DNA from: Candidatus Helarchaeota archaeon
GTDB taxonomy: Archaea > Asgardarchaeota > Lokiarchaeia > Helarchaeales > HEL-GB-A
Direction of reading: 5' to 3'
NCBI GenBank assembly: GCA_013375405.1
Contig: JABXJU010000052.1
Location: 1 to 22,782 of the forward strand
Length of the DNA: 22,782 nt
In this document: positions 15,543 through 22,782 of the stretch, piece by piece
How the letters are laid out: every line of letters starts with the position of its first letter
Position numbering within the stretch: the stretch's first letter is position 1
Notes under the pieces: model-generated
Database searches by the model: none
What the model saw: the letters and a program-made list of their open reading frames with translations, nothing else
What the model was told of the DNA's origin: nothing
Translations under genes and position numbers: made by a program

Positions 15543-17726
15543 TTACGTAGTAAACAAAATTTTCTTAAAATTTTTAAATTTCAACAGATGGAGGACAAGG
15601 AATATTATCCTCAAATACAGAGTAAAGCACTTAGAAAGAAAAAAGGGATTTATTATACACCTAAAGAAATAACCTCATACATCTGTTTTCAAACGCTCAC
15701 CTCTTATATAACACAATTGCTCGATCGAGACCTTTTAGATCTTCCCACATTCTTCAAGCAAACTACTTCACAGGAACTACATCAACTTCTTTTACATCTC
15801 AAAAATGTAAGAATCTTAGATCCTGCATGTGGTGCTGGAGTTTTTTTGATTCAAGCTGCCGAAATTTTATTTCAACTCCAGAGATTTGTCTTGGAGAAAC
15901 TAGAAAAATCTATAAATCCTTATGAACTCAAATGCAAAATTCTTTTGAATAATATTTTTGGAGTGGATCTATTCGAAAATGCTGTTAAAACTACTAAAGA
16001 GCGTCTATTAAATTGGATACGCTCAACTAATGATTTTAAACCAAATTCATTACCGGAATTAGATAGGACAATTAGAACAGGAAACAGCTTAATTGGATGG
16101 GTAAATGAAGAAATTGGGGAAATTAATTGCGAAAATAATTACACACCAGATGTTCGCAACGATATTTACCCAATCGTTAATCGTAAATTTATAAATTCAA
16201 TTTCTAAAGAATTTTCAAAGAAGAAAAAAGAACTTTTCCTGAATGAAATTAAAAATTATCAACCCCTCCATTGGAGAATTGATTTTAAATCAATCATTAC
16301 TAATGCTGGGTTTGATATCATCGTAGGAAATCCTCCCTATATCTTTATCCGTGGAGAGAATTTTCCACTTTTTGAAAAGCAATTCTATAAGGAAAAATAC
16401 TTGAAAAATTATGAATCTCTTGCAAAAGGGAAAGCCAGGCAATCCCGCAAAATCAATTCTTTTTCATTATTCATTATGCGGAGCATAGAACTCTTAAAAC
16501 CAGGAGGACATTTAGGATTCATTGTCCCAAATACTATTTTACGAACTACTACAAATGATTTTATCCGTCAATTCATCATTGAAAATTCTCAAATTCAGGA
16601 AATTGTTGATTTAAAAGAAGGTGTTTTTAAAGGTATTACGGCTTCAACAATCCTGTTATTTCTTCAGAAAACATCTATCCCCGGAAATCTAACCTTAATC
16701 AACTCCAATGTTAAGGATTTATTGAATTACCAATATAATTCGCATTACATTAATCAAACACGGTTTTTAAAGAATCCAGTCTTTACTTTCAATATTCATT
16801 TGGACTCTGAATTTGAAAATGCATTTATAATAATGAAACAAGATACATTTGAATTGGGATTCTTAACAAAGGAAATCATTGAAGGAATTGTTTGTCGAAA
16901 AAAGGATAACCTTTTTACGAATGACCTGAATCACCCATTGGCAAAGAAATTACTTCGAGGGAAAGATATAGGACGATACAAGATAAATTGGCCTCCTAAT
17001 CAATATATAATTTATGCAGTTGATACTTCTCTTACGAAAACCAAGTTACATCGGTCCCGGCCTCAATGGATTCATGAAGCTCCAGAAAAATTTCTCACCC
17101 AACGGATTGGTGGTGGGCTTTATCCTATTAAAGTGGCTTATGATAATTCTCAATACTATACATTTGCCTCCATCAATAATATCATCTTCAAAAATCCCTT
17201 AATCTATGAAAAGACAGAATATTTACCAAATTATGTTTTAGCTCTTCTTAATTCTAAACTAATGAATGCATATTATTTATTAAATTTTAGTAACTTGTCC
17301 TCTTTAACTGTAAATATCTCAAAAACATTCCTCGAATCGTTGCCTATTAAAAAAACGAAACTTAATTCACAAATTTTAATCAGCAGAATTGCAGATTATT
17401 TACTATTTTTGTACAAATATACGAAAAAAAGCTTTAAACTATGTGAATTTTTTGATTTTTGGATACTAGATTCATTAATATATGAATTATATTACCAGAA
17501 ACAATTGGGAACAAATTTATTTGATCTATTACCAGCTTATATCCCAGATTTACCGCCGACAGAGGCAATGCCGAAGAAATTTGCATTCTTTTTTCGAATT
17601 CTATTACAAATACAACAGGAACCGCGTATTAGCCAGGCATTGACTAAAATTAAACACCATCCGATAATCAAAAAGATCGAACTTTTATTTCAAAACCGAA
17701 GTACTCTTCTCGAAGTAAAAAATTAA
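15528..17726 (+). CDS. Solitary N6-adenine DNA methyltransferase (Eco57I/type IIG-like)
   Basis: A 732-residue protein with an N6-adenine methyltransferase core: motif X YYTP (42-45), SAM-binding DPACGAGVFL (98-107), GVD (145-147) and catalytic NPPY (268-271). The C-terminal half (about 440-630) looks like a TaqI-type target recognition domain, with short motifs such as LRGKDIGRY and LLNSKLMNAYY. Type IIG enzymes carry an N-terminal PD-(D/E)XK nuclease; only about 40 residues precede motif X here, so no nuclease is present and none is encoded next door. It may be an orphan regulatory or protective methylase or a decayed restriction enzyme. The start at 15528 lies in a duplicated sequence; Met21 (15588) is an alternative. 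It is 14 bp upstream of the Dus-like gene. Confidence 0.86.
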   Translation: MNLDILRSKQNFLKIFKFQQMEDKEYYPQIQSKALRKKKGIYYTPKEITSYICFQTLTSYITQLLDRDLLDLPTFFKQTTSQELHQLLLHLKNVRILDPACGAGVFLIQAAEILFQLQRFVLEKLEKSINPYELKCKILLNNIFGVDLFENAVKTTKERLLNWIRSTNDFKPNSLPELDRTIRTGNSLIGWVNEEIGEINCENNYTPDVRNDIYPIVNRKFINSISKEFSKKKKELFLNEIKNYQPLHWRIDFKSIITNAGFDIIVGNPPYIFIRGENFPLFEKQFYKEKYLKNYESLAKGKARQSRKINSFSLFIMRSIELLKPGGHLGFIVPNTILRTTTNDFIRQFIIENSQIQEIVDLKEGVFKGITASTILLFLQKTSIPGNLTLINSNVKDLLNYQYNSHYINQTRFLKNPVFTFNIHLDSEFENAFIIMKQDTFELGFLTKEIIEGIVCRKKDNLFTNDLNHPLAKKLLRGKDIGRYKINWPPNQYIIYAVDTSLTKTKLHRSRPQWIHEAPEKFLTQRIGGGLYPIKVAYDNSQYYTFASINNIIFKNPLIYEKTEYLPNYVLALLNSKLMNAYYLLNFSNLSSLTVNISKTFLESLPIKKTKLNSQILISRIADYLLFLYKYTKKSFKLCEFFDFWILDSLIYELYYQKQLGTNLFDLLPAYIPDLPPTEAMPKKFAFFFRILLQIQQEPRISQALTKIKHHPIIKKIELLFQNRSTLLEVKN

Positions 17727-17740
17727 ACTGAAGAAGTACA

Positions 17741-18595
17741 ATGAAAATTAAAAATTTAACTCTATCAAGTAAAACAGTCCTTGCACCTCTTGCAAATTTT
17801 AGTGATCATGCTTTCCGCATTTTATGTAGACGATTTCAAGCTGCCCTAGTTTTCACCCAAAAATTTAATATTAACGCATTAGTAAATAATTTTAATAAGT
17901 ATCAAAAGGATCTTGAGGTCTATCCCGAAGAACATCCTATTTCTATTCAACTAATCGGTGAGGATCCTCAAATTTTAGCCAAAGCAATGGATCTCCTCAA
18001 GTCGTATGATTATGACGCTTTTGATTTGAATTTAGGATGGCCTGCCCCCGATGCGCTTAGGTACGGACTCGGAGGTGCCTTATTAAAACATCCGGAAAAG
18101 ATTTCACAACTTATGAGCACGATAGTGAATGCTACAAATAAAGTCGTTTCAGCAAAGATTCGCATTGGCTATGATAAATTCTCCATTAATGCTTTGGAAA
18201 TCGCTAAGATTATTGAACGCGAAGGAGCTGATTTTCTTACAATTCATGGAAGGACAGTAGCGGCAGGCTATTCTGGAGAGGTAAATTTCGATGTAATCCA
18301 AGTAGTGAAGGAAACGGTGAATATTCCTATTATTGGAAATGGCGATATTGTAGATAGTACCTCCGCAAAACGGATGTTAAAAAAGACGAAATGTGATCTT
18401 ATTATGCTCGGGCGGGCTGCCATGAAAAATCCTCGTATCTTCTCAGAAATTAATGAAAGTATAAAAGGCAGACGTCTTCCACCTCTTTCTCAAGAAGAGC
18501 ACAGGAAAATTCTCCAAGAGTATGATGCTTTGGTAAAAAGAACTAATTCATCTCAATCCCGAAATTCTCCTTTCTTTAGACACAACTTTGTCTAA
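17741..18595 (+). CDS. tRNA-dihydrouridine synthase family protein with Cys-to-Trp change
   Basis: A 284-residue FMN TIM-barrel protein of the Dus family, which reduces uridines in tRNA D-loops. Conserved elements: APLANFSD (15-22), SIQLIG, DLNLG, AKIRIG with Lys139, IHGRT with His169, GNGDI (199-203) and GRAAMKNPRIF (224-234). The catalytic Cys of the GCPxxK motif is Trp100 (TGG at 18038-18040), and the Lys of the motif aligns with Asp104. FMN and phosphate sites look intact, but proton donation by Cys is lost. The C-terminal helical tRNA-binding region is short compared with bacterial enzymes and ends in a low-complexity Ser/Asn stretch. It could be inactive, use another donor, or act on another substrate. 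The family call is firm; activity is doubtful. Confidence 0.83.
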   Translation: MKIKNLTLSSKTVLAPLANFSDHAFRILCRRFQAALVFTQKFNINALVNNFNKYQKDLEVYPEEHPISIQLIGEDPQILAKAMDLLKSYDYDAFDLNLGWPAPDALRYGLGGALLKHPEKISQLMSTIVNATNKVVSAKIRIGYDKFSINALEIAKIIEREGADFLTIHGRTVAAGYSGEVNFDVIQVVKETVNIPIIGNGDIVDSTSAKRMLKKTKCDLIMLGRAAMKNPRIFSEINESIKGRRLPPLSQEEHRKILQEYDALVKRTNSSQSRNSPFFRHNFV

Positions 18596-18698
18596 CTCCA
18601 ACAGACTCAATTCTATGATAAAAATATTATAAATTAAGTTTGAATAATATCTCTAAGCTAAGGAATCATCTAGCTTGAAAAATTATAGTGGGAACAAA

Positions 18699-19964
18699 AT
18701 GATATATTGGGCTTTACTTTTACATATCTACCAACCACCATTCCAGAATATCGAAATTCTCCAAAAAGTTGAAGATGAATCCTATTCAAAAGTATTGGAT
18801 GTTTTCTTAAAATTCCCCAAAGCCAAATTCACATTGAATATTAACGGATCTCTCACCGAACTCCTCTACAACTTTAAATTTTTTGATACTCTTAATAAGA
18901 TCAAGGAATTAGCACAAAAAGGCCAACTTAAATTTACAGGATCGGGAAAGTACCATCCTATTCTACCACTTCTCCCTCCAGCTGAAATAATGCGGCAAAT
19001 TTATCTCAATGAGGAATATAATAAGCAGATCCTTGGACCAATTTATGAAAGTCCCAAAGGATTCTTCCCACCAGAATTGGCTATCTCTAGAGGCGTTCTT
19101 GATATCTTAGAGCAATTAAGATATAAGTGGGTTCTGGCGAGTGGTATCGCATGTCCCACAGATTGGCCGATTAGTGAGTATTATACTTACAAATCTCTGC
19201 CTATTCTGTTTAGAGATGATATTGTTAGCAACCAAATCTCGTTCAAAAAATTAGAGACCCCTGAGGAATTTCTCACGAAGATTCGGACGATGTTTGATGA
19301 TAACTACTATATCATTACAGCCATGGACGGAGAAACCTACGGGCATCACATCGAAAATTATGAGGAGGAATTCTTAGGGGCAGTTTTCGCAGAATTGGAA
19401 GATAAAAAGGAAATTCAGATGATTTTCCTGGATGATATTCTAAATTTATTTGAAAAGGGAGCGAATATTATCCCAAACAACAGTACATGGAGCACTATAC
19501 CAAAGAATCTTCAAGAAAAGAACCCATATCCCCTGTGGGCTGACCCCGAAAATAAGATACATGAAGTTCTAAATCACTTGCGTAGTATTACAATTAAGTT
19601 ATGGCAAGCTTTAGAGCGCTATACCGCCCAAATCCCTGAAGACCATCTTGAATTCTATAATACTGCTCGTTTAAGTCTAGACAAGGGTGAAAATTCTGAC
19701 GGTGCATGGTGGGCAAGTGGATTTATCTTCAACGAAGACCTCATTTTTCGTAGTTCTCAATTTCTAGTCCGATCTTCTATTAATGCCTTTAAAGCCCTAT
19801 ACTCAATTGCCTTGAAGAGCGATGAGATTTCCGAGATACACTCCCTTTACGAAGATTTTAAGGGTACATATGCTAAGTTGCTTTTTTTACTTGCCAATGA
19901 GACTGAGAAACGCTCTCGATTCAAATCATTTACAAGACGAATTGATAATCTCCCAAATTTGTAA
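18699..19964 (+). CDS. Glycoside hydrolase family 57 enzyme
   Basis: A 421-residue cytoplasmic alpha-glucan-active enzyme of family GH57; no signal peptide is visible. Conserved regions: HIYQPP (9-14), a GSGKYHPILPLLP segment near 81-93, GFFPPELA with the nucleophile Glu126, and AMDGETYGHH with the acid/base Asp210. These match the two-step retaining mechanism. GH57 includes alpha-amylases, 4-alpha-glucanotransferases and branching enzymes; I cannot choose among them. I prefer ATG 18699 over the TTG at 18675 because GTGGGA lies about five bases upstream and family members begin just before the HxxQPP strand. A 103-bp gap separates it from the Dus-like gene. Confidence 0.9.
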   Translation: MIYWALLLHIYQPPFQNIEILQKVEDESYSKVLDVFLKFPKAKFTLNINGSLTELLYNFKFFDTLNKIKELAQKGQLKFTGSGKYHPILPLLPPAEIMRQIYLNEEYNKQILGPIYESPKGFFPPELAISRGVLDILEQLRYKWVLASGIACPTDWPISEYYTYKSLPILFRDDIVSNQISFKKLETPEEFLTKIRTMFDDNYYIITAMDGETYGHHIENYEEEFLGAVFAELEDKKEIQMIFLDDILNLFEKGANIIPNNSTWSTIPKNLQEKNPYPLWADPENKIHEVLNHLRSITIKLWQALERYTAQIPEDHLEFYNTARLSLDKGENSDGAWWASGFIFNEDLIFRSSQFLVRSSINAFKALYSIALKSDEISEIHSLYEDFKGTYAKLLFLLANETEKRSRFKSFTRRIDNLPNL

Positions 19965-20000
19965 CTCATCAATTTAAAAAATTCACAGAGGTGTGATTTT

Positions 20001-20282
20001 ATGACAAAAAAAGCAATTATTATGCATCCAGATGATAATGTTGCCACAGTTCTCGAAAAAATTGCTAAGGGGGAAGAGTTAGTGATTGAAAAAGGTCCCA
20101 ATGACACCGAGACTATAACAACTCTCACCAAAATAAAATTTCTCCATAAAGTTGCAATTAGAGACATCCCTGAAGGAACAGCGATAAAAAAATACGGTCA
20201 AATAATCGGACGAGCGACCCATGATATTCAAAAAGGCACACACGTTCATACAAAAAATGTTAAGAGCTGGTTTTATTCATAA
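20001..20282 (+). CDS. UxaA-family hydro-lyase, small subunit (SAF domain)
   Basis: A 93-residue protein matching the N-terminal domain of altronate/galactarate dehydratases, a SAF-like fold. Characteristic text: HKVAIRDI (49-56), KKYGQIIGRAT (63-73) and KGTHVHTKN (78-86). The large catalytic subunit begins 12 bp downstream. The same split into ~90 and ~390 residues is seen in sulfolactate sulfo-lyase SuyA/SuyB and in archaeal UxaA homologues, so the substrate is not decided by sequence. The ATG is preceded by GAGGTG. Confidence 0.88.
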   Translation: MTKKAIIMHPDDNVATVLEKIAKGEELVIEKGPNDTETITTLTKIKFLHKVAIRDIPEGTAIKKYGQIIGRATHDIQKGTHVHTKNVKSWFYS

Positions 20283-20294
20283 GAGGTTGATAAA

Positions 20295-21488
20295 ATGGAA
20301 TTCTTAGGTTTTGAACGTGAAAATGGTTCTGTTGGGATTCGTAATTTAATCACAATCATTCCTTCTGTAGTTTGCGCTTCCCATGCTGCTAAGAAAATCG
20401 CCGATCAAGTTCCGAATAGCGTATGTTTAACTCATCCCTATGGATGTGGACATTTTGGGGCTGATTGGCGCCGCATCGTACATACCTTAGCAGGCCTTGG
20501 GAAAAATCCGAACGTCTATGGCTCACTAGTTGTTGGTTTAGGGTGTGAAAATGTCACGGCACGGGTCATTTCCCAAGAAATCGCAAAAGGTGGAACTCCC
20601 ACCGAATTTATTGATATTCAAAAAGTAGGTGGAACACTAAAAACCATTGACAAGGGCATTGAAATTGCAAAAAAATGGTGCGAAGAAGCTGATAAGCTCA
20701 CGAGAAAATCATTCGGCTTGGAAAAACTTGTTCTAGGACTGGAATGTGGGGGTTCGGATGCGACATCAGGTATCATCGCAAATCCCGCTGTAGGTGTGGC
20801 TTCTGATGCAATCGTCAAAGCAGGCGGGACATCAATCCTACCAGAATTTATTGAGTGGGTCGGAACGGAACAAGAACTAGCCAAACGCTGTATAAATCCT
20901 GAAGATGGCGAGCTTATCATTGAACTCGTAAATACATTCACAAATGAAGCTCAAAAACAAGGATATAACATGCGAATGATTGCCCCCGGTAATATCCGTG
21001 GAGGATTGACCACCATTGAAGAAAAAGCACTTGGAACCGTTGCCAAAGCAGGGAAAGCTCCGATTCAAGGCTTAATAACTTATGGTGAAAAACCACCTGG
21101 TCAAGGTTTATTTTTAATGGTTGAGCCAGGTTTAGATGTCGAATCGATGACTGGACTTGCTGCTGCAGGTGCTCAGTTATGCACTTTCACGACTGGTCAG
21201 GGAACCCCAACAGGGAACGCCATTATGCCTGTAATCAAAGTTACTGGAAATTCGGAGACAATAAAATTAATGGGTGATGATATAGATCTCGATGCAACTC
21301 GAATCATCTCTGGTGAGGAAACCATCGAATCCTATGGACAAAAAATCCTCGAAGAAATCATTGCCGTGGCAAATGGAAAACTAACTATAGCTGAAAAGAT
21401 TGGCCACCAAGAATTTGCAATCTGGCGCCTTCCTATCATGTTTAATTTAGCTGGACTAAGCGAAAAATTTACCCGCTTCTTTGAATGA
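20295..21488 (+). CDS. UxaA-family hydro-lyase, large subunit
   Basis: A 397-residue protein matching the catalytic C-terminal domain of the altronate dehydratase/UxaA family, enzymes that dehydrate sugar acids or split sulfolactate using a metal centre. Seen: GFERENGSVGIRN (5-17), VCASH with Cys27, HPYGCGHFG with Cys51, GLGCEN with Cys84, and LECGGSDATSG with Cys151. GAGGTTGAT precedes the ATG. It is co-transcribed with the small subunit. Candidates are altronate dehydratase-like (pectin sugar breakdown) or SuyB-like sulfo-lyase; no kinase, aldolase, transporter or sulfite-handling gene is present in the window to decide. Confidence 0.88.
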   Translation: MEFLGFERENGSVGIRNLITIIPSVVCASHAAKKIADQVPNSVCLTHPYGCGHFGADWRRIVHTLAGLGKNPNVYGSLVVGLGCENVTARVISQEIAKGGTPTEFIDIQKVGGTLKTIDKGIEIAKKWCEEADKLTRKSFGLEKLVLGLECGGSDATSGIIANPAVGVASDAIVKAGGTSILPEFIEWVGTEQELAKRCINPEDGELIIELVNTFTNEAQKQGYNMRMIAPGNIRGGLTTIEEKALGTVAKAGKAPIQGLITYGEKPPGQGLFLMVEPGLDVESMTGLAAAGAQLCTFTTGQGTPTGNAIMPVIKVTGNSETIKLMGDDIDLDATRIISGEETIESYGQKILEEIIAVANGKLTIAEKIGHQEFAIWRLPIMFNLAGLSEKFTRFFE

Positions 21489-21502
21489 CCCTCTTTTAAA
21501 CA

Positions 21503-21513
21503 TTTTCTTTTTT
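21503..21513 (+). terminator. T-rich tract after the UxaA large-subunit gene
   Basis: The run TTTTCTTTTTT begins 14 bases after the stop codon in a convergent gap and is the kind of oligo-T tract at which archaeal RNA polymerase terminates. There is no hairpin. Confidence 0.4.
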
Positions 21514-21577
21514 GGTAAGGTTAACTCAAGCGAACTCATTGGTTGTCCTTTATTATTAGGTTTTTCTTTAATTATTT

Positions 21578-21910
21578 TTAAAAAATAGGATTTTCTAGAT
21601 TCTGTTTTTCTGTATGGAGCGTTTGTTTTAAAGAATCAAACTCCTTCTTTAATTCAATTGATAATTTTTCAGCAATTCCTAATTTCTCATAAAATTCTAA
21701 AAGCTCAGGGGGAATGTTTTTAGGCAATTCTTCTTTCTCTTTTGGTTTAGGCATTTTAATCTTCCCTAAATGAATTTCTCGAATAAACTTTCTCAATCTT
21801 CTTTCTTCTGCTATGAAAGTATCAATATCTCTTAAAATTTTTGAAAATCCCATCCATAAGAATAAGACAGAATTCCTGGTGTCGAGGATCATTTTAAATA
21901 GGGCATCCAA
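21578..21910 (-). CDS. Small charged helical protein, unknown function
   Basis: A 110-residue Lys/Glu-rich protein that I do not recognise. An amphipathic N-terminal helix (about 1-35) is followed by a Pro/Lys/Glu linker (KMPKPKEKEELPK, 52-64) and a likely coiled coil (about 66-104). The start is TTG with AAGGT seven bases upstream; the in-frame ATG at 21892 would remove six residues. It converges with the UxaA genes and is head-to-head with the 7TM gene, with 35 bp between the two starts, so its promoter must lie inside or very near that gene. The residue composition supports a real gene, but expression is uncertain. Confidence 0.5.
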   Translation of the reverse strand: MDALFKMILDTRNSVLFLWMGFSKILRDIDTFIAEERRLRKFIREIHLGKIKMPKPKEKEELPKNIPPELLEFYEKLGIAEKLSIELKKEFDSLKQTLHTEKQNLENPIF

Positions 21911-21945
21911 GAGAATACCTTCAGACTTGAGGAGTGAAGGCGTCC

Positions 21946-22782
21946 ATGCTGGAGAACTGGCTCGGATTTTGCGCGTTGATCCTGAGTGGGATTGCCGGTT
22001 TGATTATATGTTACAAGGTTTTTATTAGAATAGTCCGAGGGAATCGATCGAAACTGTATAAATTCTATTCCTTAGGATCAGTTTCATTCGGATGTACCTT
22101 ACTAGTTCTCGCCGTTAATCGCTTGTTTCTGTTCGCCTATCCGCATCCAACTTTAGGGATTGGCACGGCAGTAATCACTAATTTTTTTAGCTTCTTTGCA
22201 TTTCTATTTCTCACTCTCTTTACTTTTTATGCCACTTTCCCCCAGCACGCCAAGAAACTAACCCCTATGCTAATTACTGTAGTTATAATACTCGGTGTAG
22301 GGTTAATGTTGTCCATTGGGGGTATTACCATTCAAGGTACTGAAATCGCTTATCCGATCCAGTTTAAATTAGTTATGCTCTGCGCGGGTGGCCCCCTTAT
22401 GGTTCTGGGTATCGGGATGTGGTCTTATTATTCCCATATCATGAAAACGAAATCACTCCCCCATTCCAGGCGGGCTGCGGGGTTAGCGGTTATGGCATTG
22501 CTTATGACTGTCGCCTTCGTTCCAGAAACCCTCGGGTTTGCTGCGATCATTAATTACCTGCGTTTCACTTACATTCCTATAATCATACTCTTTTACATTT
22601 GTTTTTTGCGGTTTGCCGAGCTGGAATGGCCCCAAAAAGTACACCACCTCTACCTCATCCACCAAGACAATGGAATTGCCCTCTACGACCACACCTTCAT
22701 TGCGGGCGGACGACCGGACCGTAATTTAGTGGCGGGAGGAATCACGGGTGTTGCCGCACTCCTTCAAGAATTAACTACAAGC
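21946..22782 (+). CDS. Seven-transmembrane protein with start of a roadblock/longin-like domain (3' partial)
   Basis: The frame is open from ATG 21946 to the window end (279 codons). GGAGTGA at 21931-21937 is a good ribosome binding site. Seven hydrophobic segments lie at about residues 5-27, 41-65, 72-98, 108-129, 134-160, 170-196 and 199-218. From about residue 232 a soluble domain begins: LYLIHQDNGIALYDHTF, then a DRNLVAGGITGVAALLQEL helix. This strand-strand-helix layout with a Gly-Ile-Ala-Leu-Tyr turn resembles roadblock/longin-type sensor domains in Asgard proteins. A sensory or scaffold receptor is inferred. The gene is visibly more GC-rich than most of the window. Confidence 0.75.
   Translation, partial: MLENWLGFCALILSGIAGLIICYKVFIRIVRGNRSKLYKFYSLGSVSFGCTLLVLAVNRLFLFAYPHPTLGIGTAVITNFFSFFAFLFLTLFTFYATFPQHAKKLTPMLITVVIILGVGLMLSIGGITIQGTEIAYPIQFKLVMLCAGGPLMVLGIGMWSYYSHIMKTKSLPHSRRAAGLAVMALLMTVAFVPETLGFAAIINYLRFTYIPIIILFYICFLRFAELEWPQKVHHLYLIHQDNGIALYDHTFIAGGRPDRNLVAGGITGVAALLQELTTS

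Noticed and set aside
18541..18660. Possible frameshift at the end of the Dus-like gene continuing the C-terminal domain in another frame
   Set aside because: The alternative frame stays open to about 18630 but shows no Dus C-terminal signature, so a simple short C-terminus is more economical.
1..22782. CRISPR arrays, insertion sequences, tRNA or rRNA genes
   Set aside because: No regularly spaced repeats, transposase-like proteins, terminal inverted repeats or recognisable structural RNA sequence were seen.

Overview
The window is AT-rich and carries no rRNA, tRNA or CRISPR that I can see. Its gene content points to an archaeon of the Asgard type. The evidence is a set of archaeal ether-lipid enzymes (glycerol-1-phosphate dehydrogenase, GGGP synthase, DGGGP synthase, geranylgeranyl reductase), a Rag/Gtr-type GTPase with the eukaryote-like C-terminal roadblock domain, an LRR-TIR protein, and a 7-transmembrane protein leading into a roadblock/longin-like domain. 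Several starts are GTG or TTG, and many are preceded by GGTG- or GGAG-type ribosome binding sites. The lineage assignment is inference; no marker gene is present.

Layout. 1-1322 (+): 3' part of an LRR-TIR protein with a long lysine-rich tail. 1363-8576 (-): a tight six-gene operon, read from 8576 downwards as polyprenyl diphosphate synthase, thiolase-like protein, DUF35-HMG-CoA synthase fusion, HMG-CoA reductase, type 2 IPP isomerase, DGGGP synthase. 8577-8866: divergent control region. 8867-13915 (+): GGGP synthase, a DUF92/VTE6-like membrane protein, a VTE5/dolichol-kinase-like membrane protein, G1P dehydrogenase, geranylgeranyl reductase. 13984-14922 (+): Rag-like GTPase. 15049-21488 (+): small membrane protein, solitary N6-adenine methyltransferase, Dus-like protein, GH57 glycoside hydrolase, and a two-subunit UxaA-type hydro-lyase. 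21578-21910 (-): small charged protein. 21946-22782 (+): 7TM protein running off the window.

How it works together. The two divergent arms form an ether-lipid locus. The minus arm makes mevalonate (HMGS, HMGR), isomerises IPP and builds the prenyl diphosphate. The plus arm makes G1P, attaches the first chain (GGGPS) and saturates chains (GGR). DGGGPS, which attaches the second chain, closes the minus arm. Mevalonate kinase, the phosphomevalonate-to-IPP steps and CDP-archaeol synthase are not in this window. Two membrane proteins resembling the plant phytol-salvage pair VTE5/VTE6 sit between GGGPS and G1PDH, suggesting recycling of isoprenoid alcohols into lipid synthesis.

The main oddities are: a thiolase homologue that has lost all three catalytic residues I could align, translationally coupled to an HMG-CoA synthase carrying its DUF35 partner as an N-terminal fusion; a Dus-family protein with Trp in place of the catalytic Cys; and a 22-bp tandem duplication across the start of the methyltransferase gene.
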